Source: Trissonchulus latispiculum (Eukaryota; Nematoda; Enoplea; Enoplida; Ironidae). Taken from it: 64,000 bases of DNA. Under the pieces are notes generated by a model. That model worked only from the letters and a program-made list of their open reading frames with translations, ran no database searches and was not told the DNA's origin. Below, piece by piece: positions 26,040-37,168 of this stretch. Both the position numbers and the translations under genes were made by a program. The stretch is from contig JASAND010013437.1 in NCBI GenBank assembly GCA_030248195.1, positions 1-64,000 of the forward strand. The letters are read 5' to 3'. Positions within the stretch are counted from its first letter, which is position 1. Each line of letters starts with the position of its first letter.

Positions 26040-26930
26040 GGTTTTTGCCCTGTTATCCTGTTTTCCCACAATTTTTTGAAGTGCATTTGAGATGGTACAA
26101 ATGGAAAAGTTGGAAACATGTAGCCGATAAGCAGATAATACTCTGCCTGCACCATAATCATAGCTAGTAATTTGTAAGCGCGATCAATAACGTATCTACG
26201 TTCTTATTTTATTCGTACAGCAATTTGTTTAGTAAAGCAGATGTTTTTTGGTAAATTGTTTTGACAAAAGAGCAAATTTTGAAAACAGCTGCTAATTACA
26301 GTATAATCAAATTGGTCAGTTCGCGTAGAAATAAGATTTTTAAAGTTGCTAACGTTCTTTCAAAGTGCATGCCCACACTGGATTTCAGAAAAATGTTTCG
26401 GAAGTATAATTCAACGAATTTTATCTACCGTTTCCGTTTTGTTTTGATTACAGAGTAAATTTCCCTCAGGTATTGCTGTTAATGCCCTATTTCTTCGTTG
26501 TAAAACTCTAACTAAGTCTAGCTGACAGTTTTCGGACTGGACACAGAACAAGCAAGTCTTAAAAATTAGGTTATTTGGACAAAATAAACTAGGGTATTGG
26601 AATTTTCTGGAAGGACATGTGACCCGGTTCCATCGACTGTTGTAGGCATTATGGCGTAGTTACGATAGGCTATCCATGAGTACGAAATGGTAAGAGTACG
26701 AAAATGGTGGGAAATAAAGTGGGCTAAAAACGCAGTAAAATAGCTTTATTTCTACATGTGCTGCTATAACTTAGCTAAAAAGTGCTCAAAAATTAAGTTT
26801 TAGTACCAAAATTGACAATTTTCGAACAAGGATTTCTTCGAGGCTGGAAAAATTTTGAAAATATGACCAAAGATCGTAAAAATTTGGCAATTTTTAGGCA
26901 CCCTAGGGTGAGTGGAGGGGGAGGCCCACT
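26040..26930. other. Intergenic, no gene seen
   Basis: AT-rich, short frames only, no recognizable domain. Confidence 0.5.
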
Positions 26931-27400
26931 GGCATTTTTTTAGGGTTTTGAAAGTGGGGGGGGGGCTTCGCCTCCCCCCTAGGGAGGGGGAAGTGGGGGG
27001 GGGCGACCCAAAGGTAAAATATACCGAAATTTTTAGCGAAAAATTAGCATTTTTAACGTAAAAACGCAAAAAAATCGCTGTTTTTAAGCTTAAAATGAGC
27101 TTATAAGTCCATAAATTAGCTAAAAATTGAGAAAATGTTTGAAAATTTGACCTCAAAAACCTAATTTTTTGACATTTGGGCGACCCCCAAAAAAGTGGGT
27201 GGGGGCTTGCCGAAAAGTAGGGGGGGGGCGAAAGTGGGGGGGGGAGCTCCAAAAGTGGAGGGGGGGAACCGAAAAGTGGGCCCCCCCCCCCCTAAAAAAT
27301 GCCAGGGCCCAGTACAGTGGGGATGGGGCCCATTGGGTAGAGGTGCTCGTATGGGGAGGAACCCAAAAGGGGGCGGAGACGCCCCCCCCCCACTAAAGTA
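26931..27400. repeat. G/C-run-rich block
   Basis: Same style as 8650-12060: G8-G11 tracts separated by short AAAGT-type spacers, then C14 at 27280-27293 and C10 at 27381-27390. GGGGGGG runs repeat every 15-40 bp at 27200-27290. Confidence 0.7.
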
Positions 27401-27843
27401 AACCCAGGGCACGGCAGTGCATCCTGTTGAAGCGTCTTATGGTGCCTTCTCATTCCGCTCAATCCTAAGTTGGTTGCAATTAGGTGACACGAGGTTTCCG
27501 CGTCCTGCGGTCCTCAAAAATTTGACCGCTTCTTTCATTTCGGCTTTTTAGGTAGCGCATAGCAGATTTTGAGCAAAATGGATGCTTTAGAGTTATTCTA
27601 GCTTAGTGTGAGAAGCTTCAAGCAAAAGTTCGCGCGTAAAATTGATTGCGCTAGTTAACTTCATTTTAGCTACATGTGCTTGCTATTGCAAATATGTCAG
27701 ATGAGACGAGCTGGGACTTTGATCTGTCAGTAAAATCGTTTTTTGCGTAAAAATGTGAGGAGAAAGGATATTTTATTGTGGTAATCCCACGTCCATTCTG
27801 GTTTATTTCTTACACTGGGCGGGGATGAAGTGATATAAGCAAT
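27401..27843. other. Intergenic, no gene seen
   Basis: No open frame or repeat noticed. Confidence 0.5.
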
Positions 27844-27851
27844 ATTGTAAT

Positions 27852-28227
27852 TAGTGATGGGCACCGGATATTTTTTCATATCCTGATATCCGCCTATTTT
27901 GCGTTAACGGATATCCAGATATCCGGTTATCCGCCTATTCCAAACTTAACTTCAAGAAAATTTTTCGATTTTGCAGTTAAACTTTGACTTTTTCTTAAAA
28001 TTTAAGGTACGCTATGAGTTTTTATCTTGCAATCAAGCCACAACTATGGCTTCAAAAATATTTTCGGAAAAATTCTGAAAAATAGTTTAAAATTTTTGAA
28101 TTTTTTGTAAAAAATTTGCAAATTTTTCATTACTTTGTCTCAAATGTACACGGATATCCGGATATTTCTTTCAAATCAGATATTAGCCGGATATAAAAAT
28201 TATCCGGATATCCAGTGCCCATCACTA
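27852..28227. mobile_element. hAT-type MITE rich in GGATATCCG
   Basis: The ends are TAGTGATGGGCACCGGATA and TATCC...GTGCCCATCACTA, fitting the hAT terminal pattern (pyrimidine-A-x-x-G). An exact 8 bp target duplication ATTGTAAT flanks it (27844-27851, 28228-28235). Subterminal GGATATCCGGATAT words repeat on both sides. No coding capacity. Confidence 0.92.
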
Positions 28228-28235
28228 ATTGTAAT

Positions 28236-29080
28236 ATATACAATTTCAAAAATGTAGTCAAAAGTTTGGGAAAAATTAAAATTTAATGAAACTTGTAAAA
28301 TTTCTAGTGAAGTAAACCCAAAATTCAGCGTAAAATTGGTGTGTTTATAGAAGACGAACTCTGAAGGTCAACCCTTGCCTTGAGTAAACGCGTCCGGCCA
28401 CTTCCAATTCTATTTCTGCCCATGCTTTGTCACAATGTCTGAGGCTGGGTTTATGACTTTCTTATTTATGATTTCCTCATCTGCGCTAGAGGCTGGACGC
28501 CGAAAAGCACTGTGCTCATCGTCCACGTGATCAAACCGTTAATGAAGACAGATTGCCAGGAGCCGAAAACGGTACATCGGCCTCCTACTGCGCGGAATTC
28601 AGGCAAAATCCTGAGTCGTACTAGACAGAACAAATCCCAAAGTATGGGAATATAACAGTAATCGACGGCAACGACTATAATACAGATTAGTATCGGAGGA
28701 TTCTGCAAAAATGTAGTTTGACAGTCGTGATTTGAGCCAGTAATCAAAATACTGAACGCTTACTTGTGAGAATGACTTCCAGACAACTACGACTAACCGC
28801 TCTTATCGTGTTCACAGGTTGGTTGGTACAGGCTCTTTTTCGGCAAAACCCGCTTCCAGAGTAATGGCTTATCTTTACAAGTCTTAATGTTTGTTGTTGC
28901 TATTGTCAGACGAGCCGAAATAGTCTTAGGCGATGTCTCGCTATCAAAATTGGTTTTATAAAAAATTTATATTTGCAACACTGGTGGGGTGGTGGACTAG
29001 CGGGAGTCTCCCGTTTTTATTTTTTTGGATTTGAAAAGTTATTATTTTATTTGTATTAATTTTTGATTTTTTTGTTTGGT
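28236..29080. other. Intergenic, no gene seen
   Basis: Short frames only. Ends in AT-rich sequence abutting the LTR A homology at 29081. Confidence 0.5.
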
Positions 29081-32000
29081 GTGTAATGAACTGAGTGAAA
29101 TTAGAATAGAAAACTTGACCAATTTGATTTGATTTCGAAAGTGGGGTCGTTTAGGTTGAAGGTTCGCTTACACGGAAGGTTAGCGCGTTTGCCTAGGTAG
29201 ACAAACTTATGTACCAGATTCCCGAAAGGTGGTTTTCCAAAATCGGGGATCTCTACAGCCAACCTGTTAGGGGTACTACTGTGAGTTCGTTTAAGTGGAA
29301 GGGGTTAGGCTCTATCCAATCGCACCTGGAGTATGGATAGGATCGCTTTGACGCAACAGGTCAAAACTAAGATCAGACTGTTAGTCTTCAACTCTAGATT
29401 CAGATCCAACCCAACTTGGATCTGAGCAGTTTACCTGTATTAGTCCTGGGAGATCTCACCTGGATCTCTTTTCAGCAGCTGTAAGGTAGACTACGATTTA
29501 CACGCAACAAGATTAATTTATTAACTAAGAACAATATGATTATAATGACAGGGGACAGAACTGTTTCACGGCAACTATTAACTACAGTTAATATTACAAT
29601 GTTCAAGAGATACAGACTACCAGATTCACCAGAGTTGCCAGCCCTTGGTTGGAAAGGGTTATTTTAAGGGACGAGAGATTACCAAAATATAACTTGACTA
29701 AATTAACGTAGTCTGACCGGTTAATGACTAATTTGAGACTAACTGTTAGTCCTCTTCTTCAGGTATTGTTACTGGGCACGTTAGGTGTGTTGCGTGATGT
29801 GTGTTTAAACTCAAATGCACTCTCTATTAGTCTTTTACAGAGAAACTACAACACAGGTTCAATATAACAGATAATTAGCTAAAATTAATAGGGTGTCGGC
29901 TCTAGACAATTCCGGTCTATGGAGTTGGGTGATCCCGTCAGGTTACACCTGCAACCTCACGAGTGGTTAGGGAAGTTTGGATAGTAAACAATTCAGGGGT
30001 CGGTCTAGGCGGGGTGGTACCGGGAGATGGCTACAATTATAATTATTAAATAAAATTAAATAACTAAATTTAATGATGGCTTCGTTGGGTCTTCCTTCGA
30101 TGATTTCTTCAGATTAATTATATCTGTGGCCTAAGCCAGAGACAACAGGGGAGCCTGTGCTCCCAGACAACTAGTGATCAGGGTGATAATGCAATACATT
30201 TTTGAGTAGGTTCTTAAAATGACTTCGAAGCACAAAAACAGTTCGATAACAGTAACAGGCAAGTATCGGTTTAGTTTTCCCAAATTGACCAGGTTCACGG
30301 AGGCTATTGTCTCTGCCCTAGACTACAATCTCTATAGGATTCCAATTCCCAAGTACCTTCGTAAATTCGAACTGTCTTCAACTGGGCAAATCTGTCAATC
30401 ACTTAATACTATCAATCTCTGTTCACTGGATACTGGTTCAATCGTACAGAAGCTCTCCGGATCAGGTTCCACAGACTATGAATCGGAGCAGGATGTTGGC
30501 CTCTCGAAGAACCTGAATCAAATGGGTTAAAACCCATTAGTTCAGAATATAAGTGCGAGAATCAAACCCAGCAACTATTACTCACTTTTAAGGCTTTCAG
30601 AAACGAAAATTAAAACTTTAGTTAATTCTGATTAAGATTTTGCTTGAAAGACAGAATTAACACACTTTGACCGTTTTCGCGGGACAAAATGTGACTAATT
30701 AGGCGATATTGGCTTGATATAGATAAAATTTTGCCGAATATGGGATTTTGGGCGATTTCCTGCATTGGAATGCCGGAAATCGCCAATTCGATATGTGTTC
30801 TTTACAGTCATATTCGGTCTGCGCGTAATTAGATTTTAGGCGTAGGATTGACGACAGGAAAGCACCTGTTTCCTGTATGACAAGTTTACAAGAGTGCGAC
30901 CGTATATTTGCAAGATTATTCTTTTTACGCTTATTAGAAGATGGTTTTATCCTAATCCATGATTCTTACGTAATTATACAACACTAATGATCTAACTAAC
31001 TATTATTTATGTGATTTTAGGTTTATTTGATGCTTACGTAGAGATATTCACCGTGTGTGCCATTAAATCCCATAATTGCCCGTTTGCATTGATTAAAATG
31101 TATGATTTGATGTTTATAGCCGAATTTGATTAGTATTTCGACGGGAACGTTTACCCTTTGCAATAGGTAGTTGACATAAAAAGTCTAAGTTGTACAGATA
31201 ATGTACTTTGCAAGAATGCAAACTACAACCAAATTAATTGCCTCGTTAGCGAGAACGAGTGAGGACAAGAATAACAATTTTGACATAATTCTTGTAATTT
31301 GAGTAAAACTAACTTTTTGCCTTTATGCTAAAGGCTGATTAAAGTATAGGCCGTTTTGCAATGCATTGCATAAACACCAACTTGAGGTGAATTTAGTGGC
31401 ACAGATCTAGCTAATTAACACATACAATGACACAGATCTAGCTAATTAACACATACAATTAATACAAAACAGTGGACGGACTGAACTAATTTATATTGTA
31501 GACTTTGGAACAAAATTCAGCTCTAAACGGGTGAAACAAACCAGCACGAAATCCTTTATCTGCGATTCGTCCACTCCCTTCTTGCGGGCATACCTACGTG
31601 GACGAATCGAGGACAACCTGGTAACATCAACTTATCCTGGGGGTCCCCGTGATCCTAGACTAGATTAGCTACCTAATTTGCATATTACCTCAATACTGAC
31701 TTAGGTACTCATTCACACTGTTTATCACACTCACATCCCTCAGATTCGCAAGTATTCGGCATGCAAACTAACATTTATACACATTCGCACTAATGTCCTG
31801 CCTAATACAGGAGTTTTGGGACAATTTCGCAAGCATTGGCCTCATGCACCAGATGAGAACCAGTGAACTGTCGTATAGTGAAACAATCCACTTTGCCTGG
31901 TATTTTGGACTGTTTAAAATACTATCTTTAGTTAACATAGAGTTTAAAGTGACTTGCAGTTTGACAATGGTTGGCAGGGTTTACCACGATTTGTTAAACT

Positions 32001-33190
32001 CTAGACTTCCCAGATTATCCCAATATTAATAACTACATTATTAATACTCATTCATTCCATTGACATTCATACTGGTTTGACAATCCTCACAACCCCTATC
32101 GTACAAGGGGAGTTTCCGTGAGTTGCCATCACAATTATACGAAAACATTCATCCTTCATACATACAAATCAGAGCATTCTACAATCATTCAGCCAAACAT
32201 TCTTGAAATTTGGTTAATTTCGGAACCTCACGTTCTATGAGGGGTTTACCCGAATAACCACCTTAGGTGCTTTTTGGGGACACATTCACACATTAAATTC
32301 GCAACACATTCACGCTTCAGTTATACAAAACATTTATACTTCAGGCTTGCAAAACATTCACACCTCAAACTTACAAAACATTCACACTTCGGACTCACAA
32401 ACATTCACACTCCAATTGTACAAAACATTCATACTAATAACTATCTAGCTACTTAGGCTAACTAATAAAGTAATTTAAACTTAGGCTCATTTGCGTGAAG
32501 AAGATTGTTAACTTTGAACTTTGTTGTGCGTGAGTTTTTACGGCTTTTGCAATTCCTCAGAATTGCCCATAAAAGAAATTTTGTGAAAGAAACTTCAACT
32601 TCGCAATTCCAGGAAGAGGCGTAACTTAAATTTTGTTGAAAGCCAGTGAGTAATAATTGCTAAGCAATTATTACTAACAACAAATAATAGCCAATTAAAC
32701 TAAATACACAGTTGATTAAAACTACGAAAAGTGAGGAAGCCGGCCATTCCTCTTTAAATGACTGCTTTATAATTAATTAGACTAAGAGTGAAACAATTCA
32801 TGTTTTAAGAATTGGCTTTTTAGAACACCCTATAATTTTAATACCTAATGATTTTAATGCCGACCTAACGCTGAAAATAAAACATAATACGAACTAGAAA
32901 GGTTTTTGAGACATTACAGGCCTTTGTGAAAATATGGCCGGCAACTCCTAGTTGCCGGCTGTGGGGAATTAATTCTTCTAACTAACTTATTAATTTCAGA
33001 GCCGTGATTAAGGGGCTCTCTAGCTCAAAACTACGGATTTGGGGTCCCACTCATAAACCCAAGAAAACTACGAAAAATAACCCCAAAAGTAGCAACTAAA
33101 GAGAATATTTTAGGCCATAAAGGCTTACTAATTTTAGGCCAAAAGGCCGTGGCTTGGTAAATAAAAAGGAATTGAAACAATAAAAAGTAA
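29081..33190 (-). mobile_element. LTR A, truncated at both ends
   Basis: Homologous along its length to LTR B and C, starting at GTGTAATGAACTGAGTGA. The terminal TGTAGTTTACC (R/U5 end on the minus strand) is missing or diverged. At the other side homology stops near 33190, so about 715 bp of the U3 start, including the heat-shock element, is absent. The three hairpins conserved in B and C are kept (30751-30784, 31564-31608, 32649-32675), as is the stem GCCGGCAACT/AGTTGCCGGC at 32937-32959. A 30 bp unit with AGATCTAGCTAATTAACACA is duplicated at 31399-31459, and ACATTCACA words repeat at 32160-32430. Confidence 0.85.
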
Positions 33191-36100
33191 TTATAAAAAT
33201 GATATTTAGGGATAAAAGATCCCGAAGGCTTTCTGGAACTTCGGAGGGTTCTCCGCTACAGCGTGAGCAGAGGAATGCCCAAGCTTGCATCTTCTTTAGT
33301 TGGGGGGGGGGGGGTTTTTTTTTTTGTAATTGGATTAGAACTCGTTTGTGTTTGTGGGTTGTTTCTTCATTTCTTGTGGGGGAGAGGGCCCTTCTCCTTG
33401 GGTGGGGTGTATTGTGGTTTTTTGCGTTTTGGGTTGGGGGAGGTTCATTTTCCTGTGCTTGAATGCAGGGGACCAACATGGCTATCATCAGGCCAAAGGC
33501 GATCCACATTATCAGAATAGGAAAAGGCAGTGAGGTTGAACCTTTCTCTTTATTGGGTGGTTTAGGCACAGGAGATTCGTTATATTCCTTCTCGGGGGAA
33601 GATAGATCCATCTTTTCCTTTTGGGATAGTCGTACGGTCGTGGGAACAGAGCTTGATCTAGGATTATTCTTACGAGTTGGTGTGGGAGTTCTTCTTTTAG
33701 GCACTATCGGGGGATCGGTTGTTCTCCTGACAGGATGTAAGGCTTCCATTCGGGCTCGAGCGAGCAAGAATTGTTGGTATGATTCCCAACATCGTTCCCT
33801 TTCTCTCTTCATCTGCCATATGCGACGTTCTTCTTTTTGGGCGCGCTTTCTCTCTTTGCTCCGAACATCTTTCAGAAGTCTACGGAGAAACTTGATATCT
33901 TGGGGACAGAGATCAGATTCAGGAATATGAATTTCTCCAATTGCTTTCTTTATCTTCTTAATGACCTTCTTCCTTTTCTTCTTACTCTTTCTATTCTTTC
34001 TAGTCTTTATGACAGTAGGTTCAACAGCGTTTAGATTCACTCGAACTTCGCGAGTTCGGAGCTTCTTTGTAGCATTATCCAATTCCTCGTCTGTATCTTC
34101 TGTCATTTCTGAGCTGGACGTATCTGGTAGACTGTCCATGAGATCGTTTTGGATCATCTTTCCGTGAAATAGACTAAATTCCTTAGCCTGTAGTGAGGGG
34201 TCAATGTTCTCTTTATCGTCGTCTTTTAGGCCCAACGTCAAGGGGACAGGGGATGCCACCTTTTCTTTGTTGGCTTGCATTAGTCTCCAGGTTAGGGGTA
34301 TGGATGTACTGAGGAGATTTTCAACCCAGAGATCCAATCTTCCGGCATGGGGTGATTCTTCAGGGGCTTCCAATATATCACTATCGAGGCAACAGTAGAA
34401 TTCTTCGTCGGATACGGATCTCCCAAGTCTTTTCAGGATCCTTCTGCTGACCTCATAAATAGCTTCTTGATCAATGATCTTGAATCTTCCACGTTCAGGG
34501 TGTTTGATAAGGTCACTAATCTGATATTCCATCTTGGCCGGGGAGTGTGACCCATTTTGAGTCATGAAAATGCTGGGATCTAGGGTTCGCAAGAGTTCTT
34601 CTTCGGTGAGCATTTCTCCAAATCTATCCAGAACTCTTCGGGCGAATTTCACAACTGGGCCCATCTCGACAGGGGTAGGTTTTGGCGGACTTTCTTGCTT
34701 TGTTCGGGAGATAACAGAGGGCTGAATCTGTGGCTTCCGGTCCTGTTCCTTCTGATTCCGGTCATCTTGCTTTGTTTGTTCCATCAATTCCTTTTCGGGA
34801 ACCAAGGGAGCATGTAGCAAATCCATCGCCATGCTGCCGTGCGCAAGTACTTTTCGTGCACTTTGCATCACTGTAGGCACATCAATATCAGTGTTTGGCT
34901 TCGGACCCATAGGCGCCGAATTAGGATAAAGGGAGATGATTCCATTCTCCTGATGATTGAGTACAGGTCCAATTTGTGGAGTGGGTGACAGTCCAAGCTG
35001 GATTCTGAATTCTCGCACTGCTTCTCCCAATCCAATGGCCAAAACATCTGCAGGAGGGACTGACTGGAACCTGGGGGCAGGGTAGGTCTGAGCAAAATCA
35101 TGACATCGAGGACTTCTTCGCAATCCTCGTCCACGTCCCAATGACCGTCCTCGTGATTGATTCCTTGACCGTTCTGGATCATAAGGTCCAGGGAACCTTC
35201 GCGTTGGTAACTGGGTCACTTGAATTGGCTCATTGGTTGATTGCTCCGGAGAATTTTCCTTTTCTGTATTTCCCTCAGTGGGGGAGGAGGAGGAGGATGA
35301 TTCCTGTGAGAGCCTCTGTTTCACATGAGAAGGATAACCATATTCTATGGTCTGAGGTTCCTCCAACCGGTGTGTGCGAGGGTAGGTAACGGACATTGGT
35401 TTCTGGTACATAGGCAGGGAGTAGAGTTCACGGTCCAGTCGTTCAATCTCAGGATCCACCGAGTCCTTTTCCGCATTCAGAGTGTACGTGGATTTCTCCT
35501 TTGGTTGTTCAATCTTCACATAAGGAGGGATAGAGAAGTATTGGCCTCCCAGATCCTTGATTTCTTGTTCTAACTGTAAAATCTGTGTGGGTAGACTAGA
35601 ATTCTGAGGCGGGAAATAGGCAGTTTTCCCTTCTGGTTCAGCTCCAATAACTTGGACCATGGAAGGAGCGTTCCTCTGTTGACCCACGTCGGCAAATCTG
35701 GATCCATACGGTGCATGGACAGCTTCTGCAGCATCTCGTCCATCGTTTCTGTTCCACTGAGGTCTGGGCTGCGGATATTGCTGTTGTTGTCCTGGAGGTC
35801 CATTTCGGGGTGGATATCTATCGTTATAGTTCCGATTCATTCCATTTCCGTTTCTCGGGTACCTGGACTGTCCATTGTTGGGTCGGAAATTATTGGAGTT
35901 TCCGTTGCTATTGTTGTTGTAGTTATTGCGCGGAGGTCCTGGATAATCAGTTCTGGGTCGGTAGGCTCCACCTCCGGGCGATCTGCATTCACGCTTAGAG
36001 TGTCCGGCTCTTCCACAGTTGAAACATCTGAAATCGTTAGGAAAAGGAATCTTATCGTTTCCTCTTCTAGGAGGAGGGGCAGATTTTGGCTGTTCAGGGG

Positions 36101-36965
36101 AGGAAATCTTGATTTCCTTTATCTCATTGGCAAGCACGGCTGTGCTCTGGACCAGGGAGCTGATGGTGTTTAGAAGGGCGGGACCTGTGAGATTCGCACT
36201 TGAGACGGCTGCTTCCGGATCCACTTCCAAAAATGCAGGCGTTCCTTCTCCAGGGTAGACACCTTCTGCTTCTCGAGCCTTTTTAAAGGCTTGGGAATAG
36301 TCTGCAGTGTCCATTGGGACATGCGGTTTGAACTCGTTCCGCAATCCAATGAGAAAGGTTTTCAGCTTGATATCCTCCAGCATGTCCGGATCTCCTCTGT
36401 CTTCCCACGCGATTCGGGCGTACTTCTGCAAACGGAGAGAATAATCCGCGACAGACTCATGTGGTGCCTGTCTGATGCTAAACAGTTTAGCTGTGGCATG
36501 CATATCGGTCATTGGAGGAATCATAACTTCTCTGAGGGCTCGAACGGAGGCTTCCCAGTCGTTCTGTTGCATGGCGCCTCTGGGCATGCACTTGAAAATC
36601 TCCGCAGCTCTGCCTCTGAGAGTTGATGAGATGTTCATGACTTTCTGGTAATCATCCAAATTGAGTCGTTGGCTGAATCTCTCGTAGTTGACAAGATGAT
36701 CATCAAAGTTTTCATGATCTTTTCCGGAATAGGTAGGCATATCTCTGTAGGAGGCAGCTATGGCCTGGTTCTGGATGCTATCACGGAGCTGGCCTAGTAG
36801 ATCTTCAATATTTCCGTTTGGCATCATAGGCGCTTGTGGGAATACCAACTGTGGCATCTGTGGATTGAAAGGTGGGGGTGCTCCTGGTGGACCAGGTGGT
36901 CCATGTTGTAGGCCCATGTTTGGGGGTCCATTTCCATCTTCATCTGCGGGATTGAATTGATCCAT
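33096..36965 (-). CDS. Gag polyprotein of the LTR element, long form (gag1)
   Basis: The structural protein of an LTR retroelement, expected to assemble particles and bind element RNA. The first ATG is at 36965 (1289 codons); the frame is open upstream to 37106 without ATG. Counted from 37106: a Pro/Gly-rich segment (60-95), a gag helical region (about 117-285, with RGRAAEIF and LRLQKYARIAWED), a CCHC zinc knuckle C361-X2-C364-X4-H369-X4-C374, an Asn/Arg/Gly-rich RNA-binding-like stretch (380-470), a long Pro/Ser/Glu region, and a very basic run (RKNRKSKKKRKK). Unlike gag2 it continues about 270 codons past that point: an Arg/Lys-rich helix, then a hydrophobic segment at about 1192-1214 (FPILIMWIAFGLMIAMLVP) followed by CIQAQ, like a signal peptide or membrane anchor. 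The last 30 or so codons run into LTR A. No protease, reverse transcriptase or integrase is present. Confidence 0.85.
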   Translation of the reverse strand: MDQFNPADEDGNGPPNMGLQHGPPGPPGAPPPFNPQMPQLVFPQAPMMPNGNIEDLLGQLRDSIQNQAIAASYRDMPTYSGKDHENFDDHLVNYERFSQRLNLDDYQKVMNISSTLRGRAAEIFKCMPRGAMQQNDWEASVRALREVMIPPMTDMHATAKLFSIRQAPHESVADYSLRLQKYARIAWEDRGDPDMLEDIKLKTFLIGLRNEFKPHVPMDTADYSQAFKKAREAEGVYPGEGTPAFLEVDPEAAVSSANLTGPALLNTISSLVQSTAVLANEIKEIKISSPEQPKSAPPPRRGNDKIPFPNDFRCFNCGRAGHSKRECRSPGGGAYRPRTDYPGPPRNNYNNNSNGNSNNFRPNNGQSRYPRNGNGMNRNYNDRYPPRNGPPGQQQQYPQPRPQWNRNDGRDAAEAVHAPYGSRFADVGQQRNAPSMVQVIGAEPEGKTAYFPPQNSSLPTQILQLEQEIKDLGGQYFSIPPYVKIEQPKEKSTYTLNAEKDSVDPEIERLDRELYSLPMYQKPMSVTYPRTHRLEEPQTIEYGYPSHVKQRLSQESSSSSSPTEGNTEKENSPEQSTNEPIQVTQLPTRRFPGPYDPERSRNQSRGRSLGRGRGLRRSPRCHDFAQTYPAPRFQSVPPADVLAIGLGEAVREFRIQLGLSPTPQIGPVLNHQENGIISLYPNSAPMGPKPNTDIDVPTVMQSARKVLAHGSMAMDLLHAPLVPEKELMEQTKQDDRNQKEQDRKPQIQPSVISRTKQESPPKPTPVEMGPVVKFARRVLDRFGEMLTEEELLRTLDPSIFMTQNGSHSPAKMEYQISDLIKHPERGRFKIIDQEAIYEVSRRILKRLGRSVSDEEFYCCLDSDILEAPEESPHAGRLDLWVENLLSTSIPLTWRLMQANKEKVASPVPLTLGLKDDDKENIDPSLQAKEFSLFHGKMIQNDLMDSLPDTSSSEMTEDTDEELDNATKKLRTREVRVNLNAVEPTVIKTRKNRKSKKKRKKVIKKIKKAIGEIHIPESDLCPQDIKFLRRLLKDVRSKERKRAQKEERRIWQMKRERERCWESYQQFLLARARMEALHPVRRTTDPPIVPKRRTPTPTRKNNPRSSSVPTTVRLSQKEKMDLSSPEKEYNESPVPKPPNKEKGSTSLPFPILIMWIAFGLMIAMLVPCIQAQENEPPPTQNAKNHNTPHPRRRALSPTRNEETTHKHKRVLIQLQKKKPPPPQLKKMQAWAFLCSRCSGEPSEVPESLRDLLSLNIIFIITFYCFNSFLFTKPRPFGLKLVSLYGLKYSL

Positions 36966-37145
36966 GTTTTCTTCTGGGATTGATCTGTAGGGTTTCAGTT
37001 GATTCCTCGATAGGGTTAACGTTGATCCTCTCTTGATCTTAATGATGAGATCGTTGGGTCGTGATGTTTCCTCACTGGCAGGTTTCTTCAACAGGATTAT
37101 CTTCACAGGATAGGGTTTTCCAACAGGATTGTCTTCGCAGGATTG

Positions 37146-37163
37146 TCCTCACTGGGGGCTCCA
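37146..37163 (-). other. Primer binding site of the gag1 unit
   Basis: Five bases (GTTTT) after the LTR B end on the minus strand is TGGAGCCCCCAGTGAGGA, an 18-mer starting TGG as needed to pair with a tRNA 3' CCA. The same 18-mer follows LTR C. The priming tRNA is not identified. Confidence 0.65.
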
Positions 37164-37168
37164 AAAAC

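Noticed and set aside
30219..30530. 103-codon plus-strand frame in LTR A
   Set aside because: The matching regions of LTR B and C are broken by indels and stops.
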